From NCBI RefSeq assembly GCF_016126015.1, contig NZ_JAEFDB010000002.1, forward strand, positions 62,001 to 126,000: a DNA stretch of 64,000 bases, written 5' to 3'. Shown here piece after piece: positions 6,058 to 13,686 of this stretch. Source of the stretch: Capnocytophaga periodontitidis (lineage in GTDB: Bacteria > Bacteroidota > Bacteroidia > Flavobacteriales > Flavobacteriaceae). The number at the start of each line of letters is the position of its first letter. The stretch's first letter is position 1. A program made the translations under genes and the position numbers. The notes under the pieces were generated by a model, which saw only the letters and a list, made by a program, of their open reading frames with translations, did not search any database and was not told the DNA's origin.

Positions 6058-7422
6058 CTACTGCCTGATTTGCGATAATGCAAATAGCGGACATACCCTC
6101 ACCGTGCGCTCTGCTCCTTCTTCAGTATCGGTATAGGTAAACGTTCCAAAGTTCTCTAATGAGGCTCTTATGGCATTCTTTAGCTTCTTTTCGCGCATAA
6201 ACTGCCACAAACTCTTCATTCCTCCTTGTGTGCCTGCTTTTACTTCTAAAGGCAATACTGCCGACTCGTAGGGTATGAGATAATCTACCTCTGCCTGTGC
6301 ATTTTTGGCTCTGCGCACCCAGTAAAACAACTCGTGTCGCATATTGGGGGTGCGGTATCGCAATAGTTCAAGCCCCGCAATCATCTCAGTAAGCGCCCCT
6401 TTGTTTACTAAGTCGGTAGGGTTTTGGGTGAGTATTTGGGTTGTAAGCTCTGTGATGTCGCCTGTCATATCAAGCCAACGGAGTAGCAACCCACTGTCGA
6501 GCAGTAGCATTTTCCTATAAGTAGGGTCGGCTTCACTTCCTAACGGAAGCCCGTTGGCATCGGTGTGCGTTACAGGGGTGATTATACCCGCTAAAATAAG
6601 CAATTCCAACGCTTTTTTTACGTCATTAGTATGGTATCCCCCTCCTCCTACTTGCGAGTATACAAACTTACTGCCTATTTGTAAGGCGACGCTTTGCAGG
6701 GTAAGTCTAAGCAAGGTAGGGTCTACTCTCTTTCGGTATTTAGGAAAATCGTCCTGATAGGTGAGTACAATATCGTCTTGCACCTCTTGGCAAGCCAAAT
6801 AATCGCGTGTGGCTACCCATTTGGCTACTACCTCTGGCATCCCTCCTACCAACATATAAGAGCGAAATAACCCTACTAACTTCTCGTATAAAGGTAATGG
6901 TAAAGGCGCTTCGGCAGTAGCACTATTGCGCGCTTCCAATAGCAAAGTTTCGCCACAAGCCCTTAAAAACTCATCAAAAGTCATTGGGTAGACAAACATA
7001 GAGTGGATACGCCCCACTCCAAAGGTTGGCAATGTTTCGAGAGCAAACTCTAAGAGAGAACCTGCGGCTATCACGTGCAAATCGGGCATATCTTCTTTAA
7101 AAAAACGCAATGCCATAATCGCCTCGCCTGCCGCTTGTATCTCGTCTATAAAAAGCAGTGTTTGCCCAGCGACAATAGGCTTGCCCACCATAGCCGAAAG
7201 CTGAGGCACTATACGCTTTACATCGAGGTCTCCCTGAAAGAGTTGTATAAATGAAGGTTGCTTTTCTAAGTTTATTTCTACGAAATTTTCAAATTGTTTG
7301 CCCAACTCTCTTACTGCTGTCGATTTACCCACCTGACGGGCACCCCTTAACAACAAAGGTTTGCGAGCAGGGCGTAAAGCCCATTCTTTTAGATAGCTAT
7401 CTATTAATCTTGGGTAATACAT
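6058..7422 (-). CDS. AAA-family ATPase with DUF4143 domain
   Basis: This 454-residue protein has an N-terminal P-loop (GARQVGKS, residues 27-34), Walker B (LLFIDEIQ, Asp93-Glu94) and a sensor-like AAGSLLEF, followed by a helical region and a C-terminal nuclease-like DUF4143 domain (RRAKNAQAEVDYLI...LPLEVKAG). This is a large family of predicted ATPases of uncertain function, common in Bacteroidetes accessory regions and abundant in paralogues. Its GC content and codon use are closer to the core genes than to the AT-rich immunity genes beside it. A TATCTTTG -7 element lies on the minus strand at 7456-7463, just upstream of the start. Confidence 0.9.
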   Translation of the reverse strand: MYYPRLIDSYLKEWALRPARKPLLLRGARQVGKSTAVRELGKQFENFVEINLEKQPSFIQLFQGDLDVKRIVPQLSAMVGKPIVAGQTLLFIDEIQAAGEAIMALRFFKEDMPDLHVIAAGSLLEFALETLPTFGVGRIHSMFVYPMTFDEFLRACGETLLLEARNSATAEAPLPLPLYEKLVGLFRSYMLVGGMPEVVAKWVATRDYLACQEVQDDIVLTYQDDFPKYRKRVDPTLLRLTLQSVALQIGSKFVYSQVGGGGYHTNDVKKALELLILAGIITPVTHTDANGLPLGSEADPTYRKMLLLDSGLLLRWLDMTGDITELTTQILTQNPTDLVNKGALTEMIAGLELLRYRTPNMRHELFYWVRRAKNAQAEVDYLIPYESAVLPLEVKAGTQGGMKSLWQFMREKKLKNAIRASLENFGTFTYTDTEEGAERTVRVCPLFALSQIRQ

Positions 7423-7478
7423 CTTATAAAATATAAAGAGTTATATATCAGGCGACAAAGATACAAAATTAAAATTAT

Positions 7479-7570
7479 CCAAAGAAATAATTTGCCGTTT
7501 TTTGCAAAAATCCAAAGAAATAATTTGCCGTTTTTTGTAAAAATCCAAAGAAATAAATTGCTTTTTCTGC
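7479..7570. repeat. 33-bp tandem direct repeat, about 2.7 copies
   Basis: Units begin at 7479, 7512 and 7545 with CCAAAGAAATAATTTGCCGT, followed by a T tract and GCAAAAAT; the third unit is diverged at its end. A partial further copy (TTTTTTGCAAAAATCCAAAG and following bases) lies at 8075-8101 beyond the HicB-like gene. The units lie between the divergent ATPase and HicB-like genes, where they could be regulator binding sites or a duplication scar. Confidence 0.8.
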
Positions 7571-7587
7571 TAAAAGTTACAGAAAAC

Positions 7588-7618
7588 TTGTGTGTAAGTA
7601 AAAAATATTTTACCTTTG
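7588..7618 (+). promoter_or_regulatory. Promoter of the HicB-like gene
   Basis: TTG at 7588-7590, a 20-bp spacer and TACCTTTG at 7611-7618 match the Bacteroidetes promoter consensus. It lies 19 bp before the ATG at 7638. Confidence 0.6.
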
Positions 7619-7637
7619 TAATGTCGAAAAAATAAAT

Positions 7638-8015
7638 ATGAAATACATTTTTATCGTAGAAAAAACCAATACAGGTTATTCAGCTTATGCTGAAAATGCT
7701 AATGTAGCGACTGTAGGCGATACTTATGCCGAGCTAAAAGAAAATATGCTCGAAGCTCTAAATATGCTTTTAGAGGAGGAACAAAAACCTTTAGCTAAAG
7801 AAAGCGATATAGAAATAAAGTTTGATTTAGCACAATTCTTAGAGTATTATAATGGTATTAATATCCTTTCGTTAAGCCAAAAGATAGGTGTAAGTAATAG
7901 CCTTATCTCTCAGTACAAAACTCGTAAAAAATATCCCTCAGAGAAACAAGCTCAAAAAATATTTCAAGGCATAAAATCATACGGTATGGAGTTAGCCTCT
8001 ATTGATTTAGTATAG
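7638..8015 (+). CDS. Orphan HicB-like regulator with HTH domain
   Basis: The 125-residue protein has an N-terminal HicB-type fold (MKYIFIVEKTNTGYSAYAEN...TVGDTYAELKENMLEALNM, residues 1-45) and a C-terminal helix-turn-helix (ILSLSQKIGVSNSLISQYKT, residues 75-95, then RKKYPSEKQAQKI). HicB proteins neutralise the HicA mRNA-interferase and repress their own operon. No HicA-like small basic dsRBD-type gene lies next to it, so it is an orphan antitoxin or stand-alone repressor. It has its own promoter and a strong terminator, and 33-bp repeats flank it on both sides. Confidence 0.8.
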   Translation: MKYIFIVEKTNTGYSAYAENANVATVGDTYAELKENMLEALNMLLEEEQKPLAKESDIEIKFDLAQFLEYYNGINILSLSQKIGVSNSLISQYKTRKKYPSEKQAQKIFQGIKSYGMELASIDLV

Positions 8016-8037
8016 ACTTTATTATTTTTAACACGCT

Positions 8038-8080
8038 GCAAGAGCACACTCGCTAAAAAGTGAGCTCTTGCTTGTTTTTT
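8038..8080 (+). terminator. Rho-independent terminator of the HicB-like gene
   Basis: GCAAGAGC at 8038-8045 and the following CACTCGCT pair with AGTGAGCTCTTGC ending at 8071, followed by TTGTTTTTT. It lies 22 bp after the stop. Confidence 0.8.
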
Positions 8081-8110
8081 GCAAAAATCCAAAGAAATAA
8101 TAAAAAGAAA

Positions 8111-8143
8111 AATTCCCTTGCAAAAAGTGATTGCAAGGGAATT
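8111..8143 (-). terminator. Rho-independent terminator of the small peptide gene
   Basis: AATTCCCTTGCAA and TTGCAAGGGAATT form a 13-bp perfect stem. Read on the minus strand it is followed by TTTTTCTTTTT, and it starts 7 bp after the stop of the 56-residue gene. Confidence 0.8.
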
Positions 8144-8149
8144 AAAAGA

Positions 8150-8320
8150 TTATTTGCTTAGTCCTTTAAAAATTATTCCAGCAATTAATCCTAAGATACT
8201 GGCTCCAGTAGCTGTTACAATCGTCTTGTCTTTAAGAGTTTCTTTGGCTATTTTTTTACCCATTTCAATTCCTTTCTTAAGACCTTGTTGTTCTCCAGCT
8301 CCAAATGCTTTATTACCCAT
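8150..8320 (-). CDS. 56-residue glycine-rich amphipathic/hydrophobic peptide
   Basis: A 57-codon frame runs on the minus strand from ATG 8318-8320 to TAA 8150-8152. The product starts MGNKAFGAGEQQGLKKG, has a Lys-rich amphipathic middle (MGKKIAKETLKDK) and a C-terminal hydrophobic, Gly-rich segment (ATGASILGLIAGIIFKGLSK) that could insert into a membrane. The family is not recognised. It has its own promoter (8636-8666), a leader of about 310 nt and a strong terminator, which argues that it is a real gene. A bacteriocin-like peptide, a small toxin or a membrane regulator are all possible. The longer plus-strand frame here is its shadow. Confidence 0.6.
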   Translation of the reverse strand: MGNKAFGAGEQQGLKKGIEMGKKIAKETLKDKTIVTATGASILGLIAGIIFKGLSK

Positions 8321-8405
8321 AATGTAAAAAGTTTTAAGTTAATACCTACTGTCTGTTGCAGGCTTTTCGGTTTCCGCCTTTGCATTGAGTAAAGACAATA
8401 AAAAA

Positions 8406-8555
8406 ACGTGAAACATTCCTTTTTACTTAATTTTCAGGAGCCCGACCAAAGGCTAAAAGCACAAGTAAAAGGAATGCCCACGTTAAACCGTAGGCATTTC
8501 CATCTTTACATTCCTGTGCTTTTTTAAAAAAATTGGTCGTTTTCTGAAAATCAGG
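8406..8555 (-). promoter_or_regulatory. Candidate attenuator/riboswitch-like leader
   Basis: Read on the minus strand, segment A (GGAAATGCCTACG, about 8500-8488) pairs with segment B (CGTGGGCATTCC, about 8481-8470), inside an outer rod in which CGACCAA pairs with TTGGTCG and TTTTCAG pairs with CTGAAAA. Segment B, extended to ACGTGGGCATTCCTTTTACT, is also complementary to a downstream segment C (AAGTAAAAAGGAATG...CACGT, about 8428-8406), which is followed immediately by TTTTTTT. A:B and B:C are mutually exclusive; B:C plus the T tract looks like an intrinsic terminator and A:B like an antiterminator. No known riboswitch consensus was recognised. The rest of 8321-8715 holds only the promoter and AT-rich leader. 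Confidence 0.55.
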
Positions 8556-8635
8556 AAATAGCAAAGCGAAACGCTATATGTCTTTTTATATTATATCTTT
8601 TTTAAATGCTGTTTAAATATTGTTTAAATTTGGGA

Positions 8636-8666
8636 CAAAAGTAACACTTTTTTTCTAATAAACAAA
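8636..8666 (-). promoter_or_regulatory. Promoter of the structured leader and small peptide gene
   Basis: On the minus strand TTTG (8666-8663), a 19-bp spacer and TACTTTTG (8643-8636) match the Bacteroidetes consensus. Transcription would begin near 8630 and run through the structured leader into the 56-residue gene. Confidence 0.65.
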
Positions 8667-8715
8667 AACTGAAATATACTTTTTTGAAAAACTTTTACTC
8701 AACACGGGGAGGTCT

Positions 8716-9351
8716 TCAAATATTCATATTCTTTTTCCCTCTTCCTATTTCTAGCAATCGCTCAAGAGTAGTTTGCAGTACCTTATTTAGTTTCAGCTGC
8801 CACTGATATTGATAATCTACAACAGGGTCATTCTCATCATCTAAATTTCTCCCTACTGTTTGTACATAGATAATACCATTTTCAACGTGATAATCTCCCA
8901 TTGTATAACACTTCGTTGGTTCTGGGAAAAGTTCTGTAAATTCATTCCCGTATTCATTATAGTCTATCAATATCCTTCTATTGAAATCACCAATACTGAA
9001 AGCTAATTCTTTTTTTTCTAAAGCAATTTCAAAATCCTCATCAATAAAACTCTCTATTATCTTAGTTTCATTCTTTAGTTTCTGAACTAACAGAGCTAAA
9101 TCTATAGCTCCTCCCATAGTGGAGCAGTCCATTTTATATAAGATTTTTCCTACTTGATAGGAGAAAATATCACCTTCTATGGTTGGATTTTCAATAGGCA
9201 CTAAAGTTTCATCGCTATAAGGGGTTTTGTCGAGCATTACCTCCCCTTTTAGTAAACGAAAAACCTCTTCGCCAAAATTGATGTCTAACCAACCCGCTGA
9301 TGGGGTATATTTTAATTGTATATTAGTTGCTTTTTTCTTTACAGTTCTCAT
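8716..9351 (-). CDS. Hypothetical protein, immunity-type
   Basis: The 211-residue frame is taken from ATG 9349-9351 (MRTVKKKATNIQLKYTP); an in-frame ATG 48 bp upstream would overlap the preceding gene. There is no signal peptide or membrane segment. The protein is acidic, with Trp/Tyr-rich strands (SAGWLDINFG, VDYQYQWQLKLNKVLQ) and a Lys-rich C-terminus. The family is not recognised. It follows the 133-residue gene at 9359 by 7 bp, so the two are probably one transcript. Small acidic cytoplasmic proteins in such arrays are usually immunity proteins of polymorphic toxins; that is inference here. Confidence 0.65.
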   Translation of the reverse strand: MRTVKKKATNIQLKYTPSAGWLDINFGEEVFRLLKGEVMLDKTPYSDETLVPIENPTIEGDIFSYQVGKILYKMDCSTMGGAIDLALLVQKLKNETKIIESFIDEDFEIALEKKELAFSIGDFNRRILIDYNEYGNEFTELFPEPTKCYTMGDYHVENGIIYVQTVGRNLDDENDPVVDYQYQWQLKLNKVLQTTLERLLEIGRGKKNMNI

Positions 9352-9358
9352 TGTAGTT

Positions 9359-9760
9359 TTATTTAAAATGGGAATGATAGTGTTTAAAAATAGTATCAAT
9401 ATGGTAAAAATCTTCTAAATTACTTTCATTATAACCTTGTTGCTTTAAATCAACCTGTATTTTTCTCAGTAATTCCAACCAATAAGCAATAAAAACCTCT
9501 CTTTTGATATGAATAGTATCATTAGGAGTATTCAGCTCAGGCAAAAGATGCTTTTTGTGTTTTAAAGCAGTCCAATAAGCATTAATGTAAAATATATCAT
9601 TGTAGGGTTTTATTATCCACTCTGCCATAAACACATTACTCCCCCAATGCACTTTTGTTTCGGATAAAGGTTGTTCATACATATCGTATAGCATTTTGAT
9701 AATATCCCAATAAATATCAGCAACCTCATCGTGCATTTCTAAATCCAAAGCCACCCCCAT
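9359..9760 (-). CDS. Hypothetical protein, immunity-type
   Basis: The 133-residue protein (MGVALDLEMHDEVADIYWDIIKMLYDMYEQPL) is rich in aromatic residues and His, has no signal peptide and appears mostly helical. The family is not recognised. The sequence just upstream of its start is the right copy of the long direct repeat, where the 5' part of another frame is fused, so the original upstream end of this gene may have been altered by recombination. The next gene follows after 7 bp. Confidence 0.6.
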   Translation of the reverse strand: MGVALDLEMHDEVADIYWDIIKMLYDMYEQPLSETKVHWGSNVFMAEWIIKPYNDIFYINAYWTALKHKKHLLPELNTPNDTIHIKREVFIAYWLELLRKIQVDLKQQGYNESNLEDFYHIDTIFKHYHSHFK

Positions 9761-9773
9761 TCCATATCATACA

Positions 9774-9988
9774 TAAGTTAGACGATTTATTTTTAGGATA
9801 GATAGTTTGCAAAGCCTCACTTACAGTACTATCATCAACATCTCGTTTGTTTAACCCTTCAGCAGGAAAAGACTTTATTGAAAATAATTCTTTCAAAATT
9901 GTAAAAATATATTAGTTGTTCTTTTGTATGATTGCTTTAAGTTTGTCTAATAGATTCATAGCATATCCTCCTTGGGGCAAAACTTCTC
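9774..9988. repeat. Long direct repeat, right copy
   Basis: This block is the partner of 5801-5996. It covers a 45-codon fragment frame and, from 9912 rightwards, the last about 25 codons of the 358-residue gene, which is intact here. Because this copy contains the functional gene end, it is probably the parental copy. Confidence 0.8.
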
Positions 9989-10988
9989 TTATTTTAGAAT
10001 GGCATAAAGCCCTTTTAAACTCCCAATCGAAAATAATAAGTGGGTGTGAAAACAAGAGTATAGAGAATTTTATATATTGCTGAAAATTATGCGCTTTTAA
10101 AAAGCCCAAAAAAGCTATGAACTCATCAGGAGTTTTAGCATACTTAAAAAGATAACTATCTATCAAGCATTCACTTTTATATTTAGTTTTAGCACTCCTG
10201 CAAACTTTGTTTTCTATAGTAGGAATTTCTTCTCCCATATAATCTCTCATATAATAATGAGAGGCGCTATTATCTTCATTATCAAAGCTAACTAACTTGT
10301 ATAAATCAATAGCTTTTGAAAGAGATAAGTATAGCTTCTCTCTATCCTCATCTATCTCAAAAAACGTTTTTACAGCCTGCGAAAGCGTAAGCGTTTGCGC
10401 TCCAAAAATAGTGTATACCATTTCTTTTAAGAGAGAATACAAGCATTCTATATCCTTTTTAGCTATTTGGTAATAACATTCTTTCTTGTTTTTTAACTCA
10501 AAAACAGCAGAAAACAGCTTTTCAAAAACCTCTTTTATATCAATAGCTATGTTATCCATAAAATATCCCTGCTTTGTGAGTTGGTTTCTTTCTATAAAAG
10601 TTTCCCCACAAGGGTTAAAGAACAATAAATACTTAAAGGCGTGTTCAGTATTCTCTTTTTTTAGTAACTGAATCAATGAAAAGAACTGTAACCTATCATT
10701 GATATAATGGTTGTCGTAGTAATAAAAAGCTCTTAAACAGACTTCTAAAAGAGAAAAGATATCCTCAAAACAAGAATGAGAAATCTCTGTTTGGAGTTTA
10801 TCATACAAGGCATCGTTTTTCAGTGCATATAGCAGTTCATCGAGTTCTCTCTTTTTAGGCAGTGTAGCCAACAGAAAATCACCTTCCTTATTTTGGTAGT
10901 TTGTAATTTTCAAAAGTTCCTCTTTTTCTTCCTGCTGCTCCCCGCAAAACCTCAACAGAGAGAAATACAATATCTTATTTAAGTCCAT
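9912..10988 (-). CDS. Hypothetical protein of 358 residues
   Basis: This is a cytoplasmic, helix-rich protein with many Leu, Phe, Tyr and Lys residues (for example VCLRAFYYYDNHYINDRLQF and DIECLYSLLKEMVYTIF). There is no signal peptide, no clear membrane segment and no nucleotide-binding or catalytic motif that I can recognise. It ends MNLLDKLKAIIQKNN; that end is duplicated at about 5935-5996. It lies in the minus-strand array of immunity-type genes, 30 bp downstream of the 110-residue gene. Function unknown; a repeat-type helical immunity protein is one possibility. Confidence 0.7.
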   Translation of the reverse strand: MDLNKILYFSLLRFCGEQQEEKEELLKITNYQNKEGDFLLATLPKKRELDELLYALKNDALYDKLQTEISHSCFEDIFSLLEVCLRAFYYYDNHYINDRLQFFSLIQLLKKENTEHAFKYLLFFNPCGETFIERNQLTKQGYFMDNIAIDIKEVFEKLFSAVFELKNKKECYYQIAKKDIECLYSLLKEMVYTIFGAQTLTLSQAVKTFFEIDEDREKLYLSLSKAIDLYKLVSFDNEDNSASHYYMRDYMGEEIPTIENKVCRSAKTKYKSECLIDSYLFKYAKTPDEFIAFLGFLKAHNFQQYIKFSILLFSHPLIIFDWEFKRALCHSKIREVLPQGGYAMNLLDKLKAIIQKNN

Positions 10989-11018
10989 TTTTCTGAAAAT
11001 TAGTGATGCTTTTTTCTT

Positions 11019-11351
11019 CTATTTATTTGAAACAATTATAAAATCAGGACACTTACTTATATAGAATTTTAATCTATCTGAAAGGTCTATTTCTACTCTA
11101 TTTGTTTGAAAATCTACATCTATTATTTCTAAACAAAAAGAATTTAAATCTTCGGGATTTTGTGTTAGCCCTAAATAGAATCCAAGAAAATTATCTGTGA
11201 AAATGAAAGGAATTTCATCACGGAGGTATTTTTCTAACCCGTAAAATTTATTTTTATCTTTAAAAATAATTTCAGATAGAATTTCTCCTATTTCTTCTAT
11301 ATTTTTTTCATAACATTTAAAAAACACTTTTCCAAAAATTTCAATATTCAT
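11019..11351 (-). CDS. Small hypothetical protein, immunity-type
   Basis: The 110-residue protein begins MNIEIFGKVFFKCYEKNIEEIGEIL and has an acidic C-terminal half (CLEIIDVDFQTNRVEIDLSDRL). It has no signal peptide. The alternating strand pattern near the end and the small size fit an alpha/beta immunity protein, but no family is recognised. It lies 30 bp upstream of the 358-residue gene and probably shares its transcript. The 118-bp gap on its other side contains a GGCG...CGCC palindrome. Confidence 0.6.
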   Translation of the reverse strand: MNIEIFGKVFFKCYEKNIEEIGEILSEIIFKDKNKFYGLEKYLRDEIPFIFTDNFLGFYLGLTQNPEDLNSFCLEIIDVDFQTNRVEIDLSDRLKFYISKCPDFIIVSNK

Positions 11352-11411
11352 ATTTCAATATTTTTATAGTATTACAGCTCCTTCTTCTTTTAGTACTTGA
11401 GTCCCCCTGCT

Positions 11412-11434
11412 GGCGCGAGCGTGTAACTCTCGCC
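11412..11434. repeat. Short dispersed palindrome (GCGCGAGC type)
   Basis: CCTGCTGGCGCGAGC followed by GTGTAACTCTCGCC forms an imperfect stem-loop. Related copies lie at 12842-12864 and 22128-22148, all in minus-strand intergenic gaps of accessory genes. Confidence 0.6.
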
Positions 11435-11468
11435 TTATCAATGAGGATTTAACAACACATCTGATATA

Positions 11469-12121
11469 TTACCCTTTTTGCCAAAAACCTACTATGATAT
11501 TGCTTATTTTATGGTTATTTATCTTTCCATAGAAATAAATGATACCATTAAGAAATGGTTTGTTTCCTTTTACTTGTCCTTTTTGATATGAACTTTCATC
11601 AAATTGAAATATAAAATCAAAATTATTAGTCTTTAAGTTAGAAAAATAATAATCTTCTTCTTGTAATAACGACGGATTACCCCCTATTTTATTTCCATAA
11701 ACATTTTCAAAAAAAGATTCTTCCTCTTCTTCATCTTCAATTTCTTCAATATCTTCTTGTAAATTTCCTATGACAAGTTTTCTACCTACAATATTTGAAT
11801 TAGAAAAAGATGAAATTCCTTCTTTTCTGTCAGAAAAAGGGTGTGCAATACATAAAATATTATGTTTGGGATACAAAGTGTCTTCTATTTTTTAGGAATA
11901 AAAACAGAAAATTCTGTATCTATTTCTTTTATCAAATCATTACTTATAGTCATAAAGTAGAGATGATTTGTCAAGTTCAATTCACGAATACGCTGCTCAG
12001 AAAAGAAAATAGGTTCATTCCCTCCTATTCTACTACCTGAAACAGTATCTTTTTCAGTGATTTGAAAACTCATTGATTTATTTCTTACAATGAATAAATC
12101 GTTAAAAATATCTTGTGACAT
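11469..12121 (-). pseudogene. YwqG-like (DUF1963) protein broken by a frameshift
   Basis: Two adjacent minus-strand frames, 12121-11885 (78 codons, starting MSQDIFNDLF) and 11876-11469 (135 codons), form one protein of about 216 residues if one A is added to the A6 run at 11888-11893: ...SVFIPKK then IEDTLYPKHNIL. The joined product has two related motifs, SRIGGNEPIFF and NKIGGNPSLLQ, followed by FDFIFQFDESSY and LNGIIYFYG, which resembles the YwqG/DUF1963 family found in immunity and antitoxin-like contexts. The break is in a homopolymer, so phase variation or sequencing error are alternatives to a true pseudogene. An acidic run (EDIEEIEDEEEEE) lies in the second half. Confidence 0.65.
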
Positions 12122-12201
12122 AATATAAACAATTAATGTAATCTATGTTTTTGAACATAGATAATGGCTTGTTTTCTTAATTCTCTTGTTTCTTTACTGC
12201 A

Positions 12202-12813
12202 CTATTTACTTTCTTGCAAAGGAATAAAGCGCAAACAATTATCTGTATAGGTTTCTATAAGGTTTTTGAATTTCTCCGAAGCTATAATACTGCCACATTT
12301 AAATAAGTCGTATTTTACTTCAGCTGCTTTGATATGATGATGAGTATGATTTTCGTAATCAGATTTATCTGATACTACTTCAAATATTTTTCCTTGTTGA
12401 GCCAAACCTAAACTATAATATGAATGAGAAATAAGGTCTAAGAATTTAGGATTGTGTTTTCTACCTTCTATATAGTTGATAGGCTCTCCTCCTCGAGGGT
12501 ATATTTTAGGATTCGGAGCGTTCAAATCCCACTGCTGCCAATCTATATCTACCAATTTAGTAAATTCAGTAGGGTGTACTTTTTCAATACCCTTGATATC
12601 GTTGTTAAGCAATAAGTCTTTTATATCCTCACGAACTACTATATAGTTTGAGATAGTAGTGTATATTTCAGGAATATACGGAGCAGCACGTTCTATTTTG
12701 TGTACTTCAGTAATTTCGTAATTTTCATCCATTACAGAAAGTAATCCTTCAAAAAGGGTATTCCCATAGTCGCCCCAAGGCATTTTTCGATTTTTTATGA
12801 TATAATATTTCAT
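12202..12813 (-). CDS. Imm11-like immunity protein
   Basis: The 203-residue cytoplasmic protein begins MKYYIIKNRKMPWGDYGN and ends KCGSIIASEKFKNLIETYTDNCLRFIPL. The ending, in which a domain reports a gene or strand with SEKFK..IE..... RFIP, matches the pattern of Imm11 (DUF1629) immunity proteins of polymorphic toxin systems. A Trp/Pro-rich central segment (DWQQWDLNAPNPKIYPRGG) is also present. After the TAG stop the same frame continues open for 22 codons, so a slightly longer ancestral form is possible. The upstream gap contains a GCGCGAGC palindrome. Confidence 0.6.
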   Translation of the reverse strand: MKYYIIKNRKMPWGDYGNTLFEGLLSVMDENYEITEVHKIERAAPYIPEIYTTISNYIVVREDIKDLLLNNDIKGIEKVHPTEFTKLVDIDWQQWDLNAPNPKIYPRGGEPINYIEGRKHNPKFLDLISHSYYSLGLAQQGKIFEVVSDKSDYENHTHHHIKAAEVKYDLFKCGSIIASEKFKNLIETYTDNCLRFIPLQESK

Positions 12814-12841
12814 ATTAGTGATGTTTATTCGTTCTCTTGCT

Positions 12842-12864
12842 GGCGCGAGCTTGTAGCTCGTGCC
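12842..12864. repeat. Short dispersed palindrome (GCGCGAGC type)
   Basis: GGCGCGAGC - TTGTA - GCTCGTGCC forms a nearly perfect stem with a 5-base loop. It lies between the Imm11-like gene and the 263-residue gene and is a copy of the elements at 11412 and 22128. Confidence 0.7.
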
Positions 12865-12894
12865 TAGTATAATAAGGTGAGTTCATCTGGAATA

Positions 12895-13686
12895 TTACCA
12901 ACTTGTAATCGGTCGGTGTATATTTTTCCAAAAAGAAGCTACATATTCATTGTAAAAACACAACTTTGTTAAGTTATCTCCTTCAATACTAATTCCTAAA
13001 GCAGGTATAACTATCCAATGACCGTGATATAATACTTTTTCAGTGCTTATAAGTCTTTTTATATCTTTATCATTATTCAAATCATAATCTTTTACGAGTA
13101 TTTTATCAAATAAATGAGGCGTTTTTACATATATACTACAAAGCTGCTGATTGTAAAATTCAAACAATAAAGAAGTACTTTCAAATATTTTCTTCCCTCC
13201 TATTCCTTCAATAGGTGTTGAGGTAAGGTGGTATTCCTTTTGAAAATCCTCTAAGGTCGTATTAAATACAAATTGATTAACTACTTTAAAAGGATTTAAT
13301 TCCAATATATTAGAACACCTCAGCAAGCTATCTTCTATTAGTTTATTTTCTTTTGGAATGTATAAATCTACTAATGAACTATCAAAAACTAATACTTGTG
13401 CAAAGATTTTGTTTTTAAAATCAATGTACAACGACAGCTGTAAGTTGGGATAAATATAGAAGTCTCCATCTATAATTGGCTTTTCTTGTGTGATGGTATC
13501 AAGAGTAGCTACTGTAACCACTTTGCCATATACTTCCATCTCTTTTACATCACGAACAGAAATAGTTTGAATACGTTTGTTTTCTATTTCAAAGAAAAAT
13601 GTAAGAGTGTTAGTTTCTACCCTTGTTTTATTGGAGAAATCTCCCACTTGAAATGTATCAATCTTCCCTTTTTCGATATGAATCAT
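12895..13686 (-). CDS. Hypothetical protein of 263 residues, immunity-type
   Basis: The protein is cytoplasmic and beta-rich, with repeated hydrophobic strands separated by charged turns (NTLTFFFEIENKRIQTISV, LQLSLYIDFKNKIFAQVLVF) and a C-terminal WIVIPALGISIEGDNLTKLCFYNEYVASFW segment. It has no signal peptide, membrane segment or known catalytic motif. The two halves have a similar strand pattern, which suggests a duplicated domain. The family is not recognised. It lies in the immunity array; the gap upstream (13687-13815) contains only a 14-codon frame. Confidence 0.65.
   Translation of the reverse strand: MIHIEKGKIDTFQVGDFSNKTRVETNTLTFFFEIENKRIQTISVRDVKEMEVYGKVVTVATLDTITQEKPIIDGDFYIYPNLQLSLYIDFKNKIFAQVLVFDSSLVDLYIPKENKLIEDSLLRCSNILELNPFKVVNQFVFNTTLEDFQKEYHLTSTPIEGIGGKKIFESTSLLFEFYNQQLCSIYVKTPHLFDKILVKDYDLNNDKDIKRLISTEKVLYHGHWIVIPALGISIEGDNLTKLCFYNEYVASFWKNIHRPITSW

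Noticed and set aside
7479-7570. Tandem 33-bp repeats as a CRISPR array
   Set aside because: Units are directly adjacent without spacers and no cas genes are present.
8079-8327. 82-residue plus-strand frame
   Set aside because: It overlaps the minus-strand 56-residue gene, which has a promoter, leader and terminator on its own strand; the plus frame starts in the HicB terminator region and has an unlikely composition.
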